Shown: in pieces, positions 7,858-16,316 of the stretch
How positions within the stretch are numbered: position 1 is the first letter of the stretch
How the letters are laid out: each line of letters opens with the position of its first letter
Origin: Paenibacillus silvisoli
GTDB taxonomy: Bacteria; Bacillota; Bacilli; Paenibacillales; Paenibacillaceae
Length of the DNA stretch: 64,000 nucleotides
NCBI RefSeq assembly: GCF_030866765.1
Contig: NZ_CP133017.1
Span: 2,524,001 to 2,588,000, forward strand
Direction: 5' to 3'
Notes under the pieces: model-generated
What the model was told of the DNA's origin: nothing
Databases searched by the model: none
The model's input: only the letters and a program-made list of their open reading frames with translations
Translations under genes and position numbers: made by a program

Positions 7858-8529
7858 ATGTTAAAAGGGGTATACAACTGGATTGACGAACGTCTTGACA
7901 TTACGCCGATGTGGAGGGACGTGGCGGACCACGAGGTTCCGGAGCACGTTAACCCTGCTCATCACTTTTCCGCATTCGTGTATTGCTTTGGCGGATTGAC
8001 GTTTTTCATCACGGTCATTCAAATTTTGTCGGGTATGTTCCTGACGATGTACTTCGTACCGGATATTATCAATGCGTACAAGAGCGTTGACTATCTCCAG
8101 CACAAAGTCGCATTCGGCGGTATCGTTCGCGGCATGCACCACTGGGGCGCATCGCTCGTTATCGTCATGATGTTCCTCCATACGCTTCGCGTATTCTTCA
8201 CGGGCTCTTATAAGGCGCCTCGCGAAATGAACTGGGTTGTCGGCATGCTGATTTTCTTCATCATGTTGGGCCTCGGCTTCACAGGCTACCTGCTTCCATG
8301 GGATAACAAAGCCTACTTCGCGACGAAGGTTGGTATTCAAATCGCTGAATCTGTGCCGTACATCGGTACATATATCAAAGAACTGATGCAAGGCGGCGAG
8401 ATCGTAGGCGCCGAAACGCTGACGCGTTTCTTCGCGATTCACGTCTTCTTCCTGCCAGGCGCGCTTCTTGCGCTTCTTGCGGCACACTTCTTTATGATCC
8501 GGAAGCAAGGTATTTCGGGACCACTATAA
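7858..8529 (+). CDS. qcrB: Menaquinol:cytochrome c reductase, cytochrome b6 subunit
   Basis: Four-helix cytochrome b6 (224-residue class) carrying the two b hemes and part of the quinol site. Seen: paired histidines in RGMHHWGASLVIVMMFLHTLRVF and in the last helices (FFAIHVFFLPGALLALLAAHFFMI), plus GYLLPWDNKAYFATKVG of the quinone pocket. An extra Cys near HHFSAFVYCFGG matches the covalently attached heme of b6-type proteins. Length 223 aa. SD AGGAGG lies before ATG 7858. Subunit IV is fused to cytochrome c in the next gene, as in Bacillus. Confidence 0.95.
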   Translation: MLKGVYNWIDERLDITPMWRDVADHEVPEHVNPAHHFSAFVYCFGGLTFFITVIQILSGMFLTMYFVPDIINAYKSVDYLQHKVAFGGIVRGMHHWGASLVIVMMFLHTLRVFFTGSYKAPREMNWVVGMLIFFIMLGLGFTGYLLPWDNKAYFATKVGIQIAESVPYIGTYIKELMQGGEIVGAETLTRFFAIHVFFLPGALLALLAAHFFMIRKQGISGPL

Positions 8530-8550
8530 GCCGAGAGGAGGCAAATGCGC

Positions 8551-9432
8551 ATGGCACACGGCCACAAATCGAACGAAAAAGTAGTATTCGTCGGCGACTC
8601 GCGGGTACGTAAAAAAGCGAAGACGGGCCCATCCGTGCCACCGGACTATTCCTCTTATCCAGGCAAATCGGAAGCGTTCATTCCGAACTTCCTGCTTAAA
8701 GAATGGATGGTCGGTGTCGTGGTGCTCGTCGGATTTCTCGTCCTGACGATTTCCGAAGCGGCTCCGCTCGGTTACCCTGCGGATCCTACGAATGCTGCGT
8801 TTATTCCGATGCCGGACTGGTACTTCCTGTTCCTGTATCAATTTCTGAAATTGCAATACGTATCGAAAGACTATGTCGTTCTCGGTACGGTAGGCGTACC
8901 TGGCGTCGCTTTCGGCGCGCTGCTGCTGGCTCCATTCTTGGATACGGGCAAAGAGCGCCGCTTCTACAGACGTCCAATCGCATCGCTTCTGATGATTATG
9001 TCGCTTGTTTCCTGCTTCTGGCTGACGAAACAATCGTGGGACCACTACCAGCACGAGCTGGAGATTACGAATACGGTTCCAGAGCATATCATGCGTGAAG
9101 AAAAAGCGCGCGAAGCTGCCGAGAAAGCTGCCGAATCCGGCGGCGGCGGTGAAGCCGCTGAAGTTGAAGTTCCGCTAGTGGACAAGGACGATCCGGCTGT
9201 CGAGCTGACGAAGAAAGCACAGTGCGTTGCATGTCACGGTGCGGACTTGAAAGGTAACGAGAGCTCGGGCATTCCATCGTTCCACGGAATCGGCGACGAA
9301 TTCAGCAAGGAGGAGCTTGTTGATATCGTGACCAACGGTAAAAACAACATGCCTCCATTCAAAGACAAGCTGACGGCGGAAGAAATCGACCAGCTGACGA
9401 CTTGGCTCGCGAAGCAGAAAAAAGCCGAATAA
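8551..9432 (+). CDS. qcrC: Menaquinol:cytochrome c reductase, fused subunit IV / cytochrome c
   Basis: Fusion of a subunit IV-like membrane part (three membrane segments in residues about 45-160, with the PDWYFLFLYQFLK segment of the quinol-oxidising PEWY region in the form PDWY) to a C-terminal cytochrome c domain with heme motif CVACH (about residues 224-228) and the axial Met in KNNMPPF. The two are joined by a linker rich in Ala, Glu and Gly. ATG 8545 is only 3 nt from GGAGG, so ATG 8551 is preferred (293 aa). Last gene of the qcr operon; terminator follows. Confidence 0.95.
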   Translation: MAHGHKSNEKVVFVGDSRVRKKAKTGPSVPPDYSSYPGKSEAFIPNFLLKEWMVGVVVLVGFLVLTISEAAPLGYPADPTNAAFIPMPDWYFLFLYQFLKLQYVSKDYVVLGTVGVPGVAFGALLLAPFLDTGKERRFYRRPIASLLMIMSLVSCFWLTKQSWDHYQHELEITNTVPEHIMREEKAREAAEKAAESGGGGEAAEVEVPLVDKDDPAVELTKKAQCVACHGADLKGNESSGIPSFHGIGDEFSKEELVDIVTNGKNNMPPFKDKLTAEEIDQLTTWLAKQKKAE

Positions 9433-9447
9433 TAGAACACAAACGAA

Positions 9448-9481
9448 AACCTGATCGTATAGCTGCGATCAGGTTTTTTTT
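9448..9481 (+). terminator. Rho-independent terminator of qcrABC
   Basis: Perfect 10-bp stem AACCTGATCG (9448-9457) / CGATCAGGTT (9466-9475) with an 8-nt loop and eight T. Confidence 0.93.
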
Positions 9482-9513
9482 GAAATTTGTCGCAAGGAAA
9501 GGGCGGTGAGCGA

Positions 9514-10152
9514 TTGCGAAACGGTGCAGCAATGTTATGGAGCCGCGAGTTTCTGACCAATCGGATTATTCTATGGCTGATGCTAATCACGAACGCGGCC
9601 GGGACTGTATACGGTTATATCTGGTATGGACGGCAAATTGAATACACGCTGCAATTTCACCCGATTTGGCGTGTCGTATTCGTTCCGGACAGCCCTACGG
9701 CGAGTCTGTTTTTTACGCTTTCGCTCCTCTTTCTGATTTTTCCTAGGCTTGGCAAGCCGAATCCGATTTACATAGGCATCAGAACCATCGTCGAGGCGCT
9801 CGGCGTCGTCACGTCCATCAAGTATGGCATTTGGGCCGTTACGATGATTGCCGCAGGCGGCTTTCAAGGCGACCCGCTGGAATGGCAGCATTACATGCTG
9901 ATCGTTTCCCACTTGGCCATGGCCTTAGAAGCGCTGCTGTTTATCCGGTTCTTCGTATTTGGCCGTTTTGCGGCGTTCTTGGCATTGGTATGGCTGCTGT
10001 TGAACGATACGTTGGATTACACGTACTATATTTATCCATGGCTGCCGGACGTGCTCGAAAACGATCTGCCTGCCATCCAATCGTTTACGATGGGGCTGTC
10101 GGTGGTCAGCTTGCTCGTCACGTGGCTCTTTATCTCGTTTCGTAAGGTCTAA
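9514..10152 (+). CDS. ypjA: DUF1405 membrane protein, YpjA-like
   Basis: Polytopic membrane protein of unknown function at the YpjA position after qcrC. About five to six hydrophobic segments are seen (for example IILWLMLITNAAGTVYGYIWY, ASLFFTLSLLFLIFP, FLALVWLLLNDTLDYTYYIYPWLP, LSVVSLLVTWLFISF), with a conserved DTLDY motif. The start is uncertain: TTG 9514 follows a purine-rich GGTGAG and is used here; ATG 9532 is an alternative. About 212 aa. Followed after 42 nt by ypjB, whose SD lies in a hairpin. Confidence 0.8.
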   Translation: MRNGAAMLWSREFLTNRIILWLMLITNAAGTVYGYIWYGRQIEYTLQFHPIWRVVFVPDSPTASLFFTLSLLFLIFPRLGKPNPIYIGIRTIVEALGVVTSIKYGIWAVTMIAAGGFQGDPLEWQHYMLIVSHLAMALEALLFIRFFVFGRFAAFLALVWLLLNDTLDYTYYIYPWLPDVLENDLPAIQSFTMGLSVVSLLVTWLFISFRKV

Positions 10153-10159
10153 GATTGGA

Positions 10160-10191
10160 CATCCCCCCATACGTTGATAATGGGGGGGATG
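10160..10191 (+). promoter_or_regulatory. Hairpin that sequesters the ypjB ribosome binding site
   Basis: CATCCCCCCAT (10160-10170) pairs with the run of seven G at 10182-10188 and flanks (10180-10191) around a 9-nt loop. The G-run is the only SD for ATG 10195, so the stem would hide it. No T-run follows, so it is not a terminator. Confidence 0.55.
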
Positions 10192-10194
10192 AGC

Positions 10195-11112
10195 ATGCGT
10201 GCATCATCGTTGTTCGCGCTGTTATGCAGCGCAGTCATTATCGGAGTTCTATCAGGCTGTCAGCTGGCGGCCCCTGCTGCCGGCAAATCGGCCAAGCCTG
10301 CCTTTGAAACGGATCAGCCATCCAATGCACTGGAGCAGCTCAGTACGTTATCGGATGACATTTATACGGCGGCTTACGGCTCTAACCGTCAGCTTGTCTT
10401 TACGCTGCTGCAGCGGCTGGAAACCGTTTCGGAAGCTCCCGTCATACGGAGCAGCGGAACGGCCGCGGGCTGGAAGGCGTTTGACGGAAGCGTGGCTTCG
10501 GCGAAGAAGGCGCTCCTTCAGAAGAACGCGAGCCGGGAGTGGTATACGCAAGCGGCTCGCTTAAAGCTGGCCACCGACGCGCTCAATCGGCCTCAAGTGC
10601 CGTTGTGGCTGCAGTACGAAGGGGTGCTGCGGGAGGATGAGCAACGGCTGCGGACTTCCTGGCAAATGCAAGCCGAGAGCAATGTAGAGGCGGCAGCGGT
10701 GTCGCTGGATATATATCGCGAGCATGTCGACCGGTTTGAGGTCGCTGCGCTCATGCAGCGGGATGAAGGGAGCATACGCCGGCTGCAGGAGCAAATGGCG
10801 TATGCGGAGCAGGTATTGTCCGGCGTGGAAGAAGGGGTCGCGAATGCGGCGGCGGTTTCGATCGCGCTGGATAGCTTGGAACATGCTGCGAACGAGGTAT
10901 TCAATCGGACGGATGGCGCCGGGGAAACGGCGCTGGCCAAAGCGATTCCGCCGGGAGCGACGATCGGCAGCCTGCGCAGCGGACGCGCCCAGCTGGCGGA
11001 AATGTTCATCGCCGCCTTCGTCATGGTCATCCTCTCGCTGGCCGGCTGGCGAAAGTACAGCCAGCAGCAGCCGCAAGGGATTCCTTTTCCGAAGGATAAG
11101 CATAAGCCTTGA
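10195..11112 (+). CDS. ypjB: Sporulation protein YpjB, lipoprotein
   Basis: Recognised by position (ypjA-ypjB-ypjC-ypjD order) and architecture. Seen: a signal peptide with lipobox LSGC (about residues 20-23), a largely helical extracytoplasmic region of about 220 residues rich in Gln, Glu and Ala, and a C-terminal membrane segment (MFIAAFVMVILSLAGW) with a short charged tail. In B. subtilis YpjB is sporulation-linked with a mild phenotype; its molecular role is not known. TTG 10174 and ATG 10189 are in frame but too close to or inside the G-run SD; ATG 10195 gives 305 aa. Convergent with yitT. Confidence 0.82.
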   Translation: MRASSLFALLCSAVIIGVLSGCQLAAPAAGKSAKPAFETDQPSNALEQLSTLSDDIYTAAYGSNRQLVFTLLQRLETVSEAPVIRSSGTAAGWKAFDGSVASAKKALLQKNASREWYTQAARLKLATDALNRPQVPLWLQYEGVLREDEQRLRTSWQMQAESNVEAAAVSLDIYREHVDRFEVAALMQRDEGSIRRLQEQMAYAEQVLSGVEEGVANAAAVSIALDSLEHAANEVFNRTDGAGETALAKAIPPGATIGSLRSGRAQLAEMFIAAFVMVILSLAGWRKYSQQQPQGIPFPKDKHKP

Positions 11113-11117
11113 TCGGA

Positions 11118-11984
11118 TCACTCTTCTTTAAAGCCTTCCCCGAGCACTTCCTGTACCTCGGCTATAACCATGAACGCAAGCGGGTCCACACTGCGAACGA
11201 TCGATTTCAACCGTCTAATTTCATGGCGGGCGACGACGCAGTAGAGGACCTGCTTTTCTTTGCCCGAATAAGCGCCTTTGGCCGGAAATACCGTTACGCC
11301 GCGCTCCATCTCGTTCGTGATGCGAAGACCGAGCTCATCGCCGTGCTCCGTAATGATTTGAAACGCTTTGGCCGCATACACGCCTTCTTGTATGAAGTCG
11401 ATCAGCTTCGAGGCGATGAATACGGCGACGAGCGTATAAAGCACCTGTTCTTTCGTTATGTACAGCAGCGAGATGCCGATAATGAGCACGTCGAGCGCCA
11501 AAATAACCTGCCCCATGCTCCAGCCCTTCAGCTTGGAGGCAATGCGCGCGATAATATCGACGCCTCCGGTCGTACCTCCGTACCGGAAGACGATCCCGAG
11601 TCCTGCGCCAAGCGTAACGCCGGCATAGAGGACGGCAAGTATGTAGTCATTGGACGTTTTGAAGGGGACGATCCAGCCTAGCGCGATCAATTTCTCCATG
11701 ATATAGAGAAAGAAGGAAAGCGAGACGCTGCCGAATATGGTATAGCCGATCTGCGAACGCCCTAGTATGCGCCAGCCGAGGAAGTACAGCGGGATGTTCA
11801 GGATGAGCGTCGAAATGGACAGCGGCCAATCTAACGCATAATTGAGCAGAATCGCGATTCCCGTGACGCCGCCTTCCATGAGCTGATTCGGGATGAGGAA
11901 ATAATGGAGCCCGAATGCGTAAATGGCTGTTCCCAAGCAGACGAGGGGCAGCGTGCGAAGGAGCTGTGATGCCGTTGTTTTCAA
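11118..11984 (-). CDS. ypjC: YitT/YpjC family membrane protein (DUF161 plus DUF2179)
   Basis: Integral membrane protein with about six hydrophobic segments over the first 200 residues (for example TLPLVCLGTAIYAFGLHYFLIP, ISTLILNIPLYFLGW, the glycine-rich FRYGGTTGGVDIIARI) and a cytoplasmic C-terminal DUF2179 domain (ERGVTVFPAKGAYSG and VLYCVVARHEIRRLKSIV). Function unknown; transporter-like. The start is TTG 11984, 288 aa, supported by AAAGGTG upstream. It lies at the B. subtilis ypjC position and is read against its neighbours from its own promoter at 12033-12061. Confidence 0.88.
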   Translation of the reverse strand: MKTTASQLLRTLPLVCLGTAIYAFGLHYFLIPNQLMEGGVTGIAILLNYALDWPLSISTLILNIPLYFLGWRILGRSQIGYTIFGSVSLSFFLYIMEKLIALGWIVPFKTSNDYILAVLYAGVTLGAGLGIVFRYGGTTGGVDIIARIASKLKGWSMGQVILALDVLIIGISLLYITKEQVLYTLVAVFIASKLIDFIQEGVYAAKAFQIITEHGDELGLRITNEMERGVTVFPAKGAYSGKEKQVLYCVVARHEIRRLKSIVRSVDPLAFMVIAEVQEVLGEGFKEE

Positions 11985-12032
11985 GTGTGATCCGCACCTT
12001 TCCAGAGGTCGTTAAATGATGAAGGCTATAAC

Positions 12033-12061
12033 ATAGTATGTCTCTTTGCAGGGATTGTCAA
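12033..12061 (-). promoter_or_regulatory. Sigma-A promoter for ypjC, TTGACA-N17-TACTAT
   Basis: On the minus strand TTGACA (12056-12061), 17-bp spacer, TACTAT (12033-12038). Start expected near 12026, about 40 nt before the TTG start of ypjC. Confidence 0.7.
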
Positions 12062-12131
12062 AAGCATTGTTTTCAAAGTCGCTTTGATATAACATATGGA
12101 AAGAACCTCATGCCAAGAGAGGGTGTTACAC

Positions 12132-12467
12132 GTGTCACAGAAATCGATGGCCGACATACAGCGGGAGGTCGACGTCTACATCTCGCAATTCAAGGAAGGC
12201 TACTTCAGTCCGCTGTCGATGCTGGCCAGAATGACCGAGGAAGTCGGCGAGCTCGCGCGCGAAGTTAACCATCTATACGGCGAGAAGCCGAAGAAGAAGG
12301 ACGAGGCGGACAACTCCATCGAGATGGAGCTGGGCGATATATTATTCATCGTCGTTTGCTTCGCCAATTCGCTGGGCATCGATCTTGCCGAAGCGCATGA
12401 CCGCGTCATGCATAAGTTTAATACTCGCGATGCCGACCGCTGGACGCGAAAAAACGTCGAACCGTAG
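12132..12467 (+). CDS. ypjD: MazG-type nucleoside triphosphate pyrophosphohydrolase
   Basis: All-alpha NTP pyrophosphatase, probably a house-cleaning enzyme hydrolysing non-canonical NTPs to NMP and PPi. Seen: the Mg-binding EEVGELAREV (E-x-x-E) and ELGDILF (E-x-x-D) motifs typical of MazG. Length 111 aa from GTG 12132, which lies 8 nt after GAGGG; an in-frame ATG at 12096 has no SD. Position matches B. subtilis ypjD, just upstream of dapB. Divergent from ypjC. Confidence 0.88.
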   Translation: MSQKSMADIQREVDVYISQFKEGYFSPLSMLARMTEEVGELAREVNHLYGEKPKKKDEADNSIEMELGDILFIVVCFANSLGIDLAEAHDRVMHKFNTRDADRWTRKNVEP

Positions 12468-12520
12468 CGCATGTCTTTACATATGCTGTACCATCACCTG
12501 TGTACAAGGAGGATGGGCGG

Positions 12521-13066
12521 ATGGGCGGAGAGAGCAGCATCAAGAAAGCTTACGATGCCATCCTAAGCGGCGATTTCGAACAGGCAATCCTGCATTTTGA
12601 AGAAGCGATTGCGCTGGAACCTAGTAATGGAGCAGCCTACTATAAATGCTCGATTACTTGTGCCCGCAGCGGAAAATGGCAGAAAGCGCTCCAGTATGCC
12701 GAACAAGCGGTAGAGCTGGACCCGGAGCAAGTCATTTATCAGTTTCACCTGGAAACAGTGAAAGCTAGATCGCTCGTAGTGGAAGCCGAAGGGCTGCTGA
12801 CGCGCTCGCCTTCGAACACGGAGACTGCGCTGGAGCTGCTGCACGAGGCTACGCGGCTGGATCCGCTCAATATCGAGGCACTGCTGATGTTGAGCGCTGC
12901 CTATGCGACGGTAAGCCGCTACGAGGAAGCATCCCTATACGCACGAGAGGCGGTGCGGCTTGAGCCTGAACACACCGCAGCACGCCAGCTGATCGCCGAT
13001 ATGAACCGCAAAAGGCGGGTGTTTCGGCTGAACAGCCATCGAACTAAAAGAAGAAGGAACAGGTGA
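12521..13066 (+). CDS. Tetratricopeptide repeat protein
   Basis: Three to four TPR units are seen, for example residues about 6-40 (AYDAILSGDFEQAILHFEEA), 41-75 (AAYYKCSITCARSGKWQKAL), 105-135 and 136-165 (AYATVSRYEEASLYAREAVR), then a basic tail ending KRRRNR. Cytosolic; acts presumably as a protein-interaction scaffold. AAGGAGG (12506-12512) sets ATG 12521, 181 aa. It ends within the start region of dapB, so the two are co-transcribed. It has no counterpart between ypjD and dapB in B. subtilis, so it is an insertion into the conserved order. Confidence 0.85.
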   Translation: MGGESSIKKAYDAILSGDFEQAILHFEEAIALEPSNGAAYYKCSITCARSGKWQKALQYAEQAVELDPEQVIYQFHLETVKARSLVVEAEGLLTRSPSNTETALELLHEATRLDPLNIEALLMLSAAYATVSRYEEASLYAREAVRLEPEHTAARQLIADMNRKRRVFRLNSHRTKRRRNR

Positions 13067-13074
13067 ACCGAAGG

Positions 13075-13881
13075 ATGTCCACACAATTGATTCGCGTTGC
13101 GGTAATCGGCGCAAGCGGCCGAATGGGCCGTGAAGTTGTTAAAATGGTGCTTCAAGACGAAATGCTCACGCTGGCGGCTGCGGTAGCGCCTTCCACAGGT
13201 CCGATCGATGCCGGAACATTGGTCGGACTTCAGCCTTGCGGCGTAACGGTAAGCAGCAATCTGGACGATGCGCTTGTGGAAGCAAACGCGGATGTCCTGG
13301 TTGATTTTACGGTACCGAGCGCCGCATACGGCAACACGCGGACGGCGATCGAGCACGGCGTACGCCCGGTTATCGGTACGACCGGGTTAACGCCGGAGCA
13401 GATTGCCGAGCTGGACGAGCTGTGCAAGGAGAAGGGAATCGGCGGCTTGATCGCGCCTAATTTCTCGATCGGCGCCATTCTAATGATGCGCTTCGCGGCG
13501 CAGGCGGCTAAATATATGCCTCATGTCGAAATCATCGAATATCACGGCGACCAGAAGCTGGATGCGCCGTCCGGCACGTCCATCAAGACGGCGGAGCTGA
13601 TCTCGGCCGCGCGTCAAGAGCTGCGCCAGGGCAATCCGAACGAGGAAGAAATCATCGAAGGCTCCCGCGGCGGCTATTATAATGGGTTCCGCATACATAG
13701 CGTTCGTTTGCCGGGCGTATTCGCTCAGCAGGAAGTCGTTTTCGGCGGTCACGGCCAAACGCTCAAGATCCGTCATGATTCCTACGAGCGTGCCGGATAT
13801 ATGCCGGGCGTCAGTGTAGCTTGCAAAAAGGTAATGACTTATACCGGACTTATTTATGGCTTCGAGCATTTGATGGACTAA
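13075..13881 (+). CDS. dapB: 4-hydroxy-tetrahydrodipicolinate reductase
   Basis: NAD(P)H-dependent step of lysine/diaminopimelate synthesis, also feeding dipicolinate for spores. Seen: Rossmann motif VIGASGRMGREVVKM at the N-terminus, VDFTVPSA, the GTTGL motif, and the catalytic and substrate-binding EYHGDQKLDAPSGTS (E-x-H-H-type loop with K and the GT motif). From ATG 13075 it has 268 aa, the B. subtilis length. GTG 13063 overlaps the upstream stop (GTGA) and is a possible alternative start four codons earlier. Confidence 0.96.
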   Translation: MSTQLIRVAVIGASGRMGREVVKMVLQDEMLTLAAAVAPSTGPIDAGTLVGLQPCGVTVSSNLDDALVEANADVLVDFTVPSAAYGNTRTAIEHGVRPVIGTTGLTPEQIAELDELCKEKGIGGLIAPNFSIGAILMMRFAAQAAKYMPHVEIIEYHGDQKLDAPSGTSIKTAELISAARQELRQGNPNEEEIIEGSRGGYYNGFRIHSVRLPGVFAQQEVVFGGHGQTLKIRHDSYERAGYMPGVSVACKKVMTYTGLIYGFEHLMD

Positions 13882-13938
13882 TAAAGAGAGACCGCGCACG
13901 GCAAGCACCTGCGGACATACGGAAAGGAGCGGGCTATC

Positions 13939-14361
13939 ATGTTGAGCATCGCATTTATTGCCCACGATCGTAAGAAGGATGAAATGGTTAACTTTGTAAC
14001 GGCCTATGAGCATGTATTCCAAGGCCATAAGCTGTATTCGACAGGTACGACCGGTTTGCGGATTATGGAGAAAACAAGCTTGTCCATTCATCGGTTTATG
14101 TCGGGACCTCTCGGCGGGGACCAGCAAATCGGCGCGCTTGTTGCGCAAAACGAAATGGACTTGATCATTTTCCTGCGCGACCCGCTGATGGCGCAGCCGC
14201 ACGAGCCGGACATTATCGCGCTTCTTCGTCTTTGCGACGTGCAGGGCATTCCGGTCGCGACGAACGTGGCGACGGGCGAGCTGCTCGTACGCGCGCTGCA
14301 GCGCGGCGATTTCGCATGGCGGGAGCTTGTCCATAAGTATAAGCCGGGTGAACAGCAATGA
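13939..14361 (+). CDS. mgsA: Methylglyoxal synthase
   Basis: Converts dihydroxyacetone phosphate to methylglyoxal and phosphate, a glycolytic overflow route. Seen: [13 protein letters not shown] at the N-terminus, the phosphate-binding STGTTGLRI, the catalytic region [12 protein letters not shown] and FLRDPL with its Asp, and [12 protein letters not shown]. Length 140 aa is standard. SD AAGGAG precedes ATG. Its last codons overlap bshB1 (ATGA). Bacillithiol made by the next two genes detoxifies methylglyoxal, so the linkage is functionally sensible. Confidence 0.97.
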   Translation: MLSIAFIAHDRKKDEMVNFVTAYEHVFQGHKLYSTGTTGLRIMEKTSLSIHRFMSGPLGGDQQIGALVAQNEMDLIIFLRDPLMAQPHEPDIIALLRLCDVQGIPVATNVATGELLVRALQRGDFAWRELVHKYKPGEQQ

Positions 14362-15056
14362 CGGAAGCCGTGGATATTCTCGCTTTCGGCGCCCATCCCG
14401 ACGATGTCGAAATCGGCATGGGCGGTACGATTGCCAAGCACGCGCAGCAGGGCAGGAAGGTCGCGATCTGCGACTTGACCGAAGCTGAAATGTCCTCGAA
14501 CGGCACCGTGGAAACGAGGCGGCAGGAAGCCGCCGAAGCTTCCGCGGTGCTTGGTCTATCTTACCGTTCGACGTTGAAGCTGCCTGACCGGGGGTTGACC
14601 GGCTCGGCCGACCAGCTCGAAGCGATCGTAGCGGAAATTCGCCGGCTGCGCCCGAGACTCGTGTTTGCGCCGTACTGGTCGGATCGCCATCCGGACCACG
14701 TCAGCTGCAGTCATTTGATCGAAGAGGCCGTATTTAACGCCAAGCTGCGCAACTATTTGCCCGCTTTGCCTCCCGTTCAGGTCGAGCAGCTGTACTTCTA
14801 TTACATAAACGACAGCAACGAGGTCAGCCTCATTACCGATATTAGCGATCATATCGAAACGAAGCTCAAAGCGCTGCAGGCGTACCGCTCGCAATTTGCT
14901 CCTCCGCAGGAAGGGGAAGACCGGGTGCGGACGCCGCTTACCGACCGGTATATTCAGCGCGTCGAAGCGCGGGATATGCTGCTTGGCCAGACGAAGGGAT
15001 GGGCGTACGCGGAAGGATTTGCAATCAAACGTCCGCATGCGGTAACTTTATTTTAA
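14358..15056 (+). CDS. bshB1: Bacillithiol biosynthesis deacetylase BshB1
   Basis: Zinc-dependent LmbE-family deacetylase removing acetate from GlcNAc-malate to give GlcN-malate. Seen: the metal motif [12 protein letters not shown] at residues about 11-22 and the second zinc ligand in [10 protein letters not shown]. Length 232 aa. It overlaps mgsA by 4 nt and precedes bshA, as in B. subtilis (ypjG-ypjH), so bacillithiol is the low-molecular-weight thiol of this organism. Confidence 0.95.
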   Translation: MTEAVDILAFGAHPDDVEIGMGGTIAKHAQQGRKVAICDLTEAEMSSNGTVETRRQEAAEASAVLGLSYRSTLKLPDRGLTGSADQLEAIVAEIRRLRPRLVFAPYWSDRHPDHVSCSHLIEEAVFNAKLRNYLPALPPVQVEQLYFYYINDSNEVSLITDISDHIETKLKALQAYRSQFAPPQEGEDRVRTPLTDRYIQRVEARDMLLGQTKGWAYAEGFAIKRPHAVTLF

Positions 15057-15128
15057 CGTAGAAATTACTCGAATCAGGCATATAATTGGAAAAACGGGTT
15101 CGCTCTGGCACAACAGGAGGTGGAAGAC

Positions 15129-16292
15129 ATGGCTAAACGCTTGAAAATCGGGATCACATGTTATCCGACGCTAGGCGGCTCAGGCGTCGTGGCGACCGAG
15201 CTGGGCAAGCTCCTTGCCGAAAAGGGGCATGAAATTCATTTTATTACTCATAGCGTGCCGTTTAGGCTGGGTCAATTTCAGAAAAATATTTTCTATCATG
15301 AAGTCGAAGTAAACGATTATTACGTGTTCCGTTATCCGCCTTACGATTTGTCCCTGGCAAGCAAAATGGCGCAGGTCGTTAAAATGCAAAATCTCGACGT
15401 GCTCCACGTCCATTATGCGGTGCCTCACGCGGTTTGCGCGTATTTGGCCAAGGAGATGGTCGGCGCCGACAAGCTCAAAACGGTGACGACGCTGCACGGC
15501 ACCGATATTACCGTGCTCGCGCAGGATGTGTCGCTGAAAGACTTGATCCGGATGGGCATCAACAGAAGCGATGCGGTAACGGCCGTCTCGAACGATCTGA
15601 TCCGCGAAACCCGCGAGCTGCTCGATATCGAGAAGCCGATCGAGCTGACTTATAATTTTGTCGATAAACGGGTGTACTATCCGCGCGAATGCAGCTCGCT
15701 CCGCAGCGACTTCGCTGCGAAGGACGAGAAAATTTTGATGCATATCTCGAATTTCCGTCCGGTGAAACGGGTTCATGACGTCGTGGACATCTTTAATAAA
15801 GTATCGAAGGAAGTGCCGAGCCGCCTGCTGTTCGTTGGCGAAGGGCCGGACTTGCCGAAGGTTCAAATGCAGATCCGCGAGCTCGGCTTGCAGGACCGCG
15901 TTCATTTCCTCGGCAAACAGGACGACGTCGCGCAGGTCATTTCGATCGCGGATGTACTGCTGCTTCCGTCGGAGAAAGAGAGCTTCGGCCTCGTCGCGCT
16001 CGAAGCGATGGCTTGCGGCGTTCCGACGATCGGCTCGATCGCGGGCGGCATTCCGGAGCTCGTGACGCATGGCGAAACCGGCTTCCTGTCGCCGATCGGC
16101 GATACGGACAGCATGGCGTACAACGCGATCAAGCTGCTGCGCAACGAGGACTTGTACCGCAAGTTCCGCGAAGCTTGCTTGTACCGGGCGCGCCATGAAT
16201 TCTGCAACGATTTGATCACGGCGGAATACGAGCGCATTTACTATAAGGTGCTGGGCATTGAAGCAGACATTCCGGTGCCGGTTTGCGAATAG
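15129..16292 (+). CDS. bshA: N-acetyl-alpha-D-glucosaminyl L-malate synthase
   Basis: GT4-type glycosyltransferase (GT-B fold) joining UDP-GlcNAc to L-malate, first step of bacillithiol synthesis. Seen: N-terminal GITCYPTLGGSGVVATELG, LHGTDITVL, and the C-terminal nucleotide-sugar motif PSEKESFGLVALEAMACGVP with the EX7E pair. 387 aa. GTG 15120 lies inside the SD AGGAGG (15115-15120), so ATG 15129 is the start. TATAAT at 15081-15086 upstream has no good -35, so an extra promoter is only possible. Confidence 0.96.
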   Translation: MAKRLKIGITCYPTLGGSGVVATELGKLLAEKGHEIHFITHSVPFRLGQFQKNIFYHEVEVNDYYVFRYPPYDLSLASKMAQVVKMQNLDVLHVHYAVPHAVCAYLAKEMVGADKLKTVTTLHGTDITVLAQDVSLKDLIRMGINRSDAVTAVSNDLIRETRELLDIEKPIELTYNFVDKRVYYPRECSSLRSDFAAKDEKILMHISNFRPVKRVHDVVDIFNKVSKEVPSRLLFVGEGPDLPKVQMQIRELGLQDRVHFLGKQDDVAQVISIADVLLLPSEKESFGLVALEAMACGVPTIGSIAGGIPELVTHGETGFLSPIGDTDSMAYNAIKLLRNEDLYRKFREACLYRARHEFCNDLITAEYERIYYKVLGIEADIPVPVCE

Positions 16293-16316
16293 ATGAAACG
16301 AATGGAGGGAGTGCCG

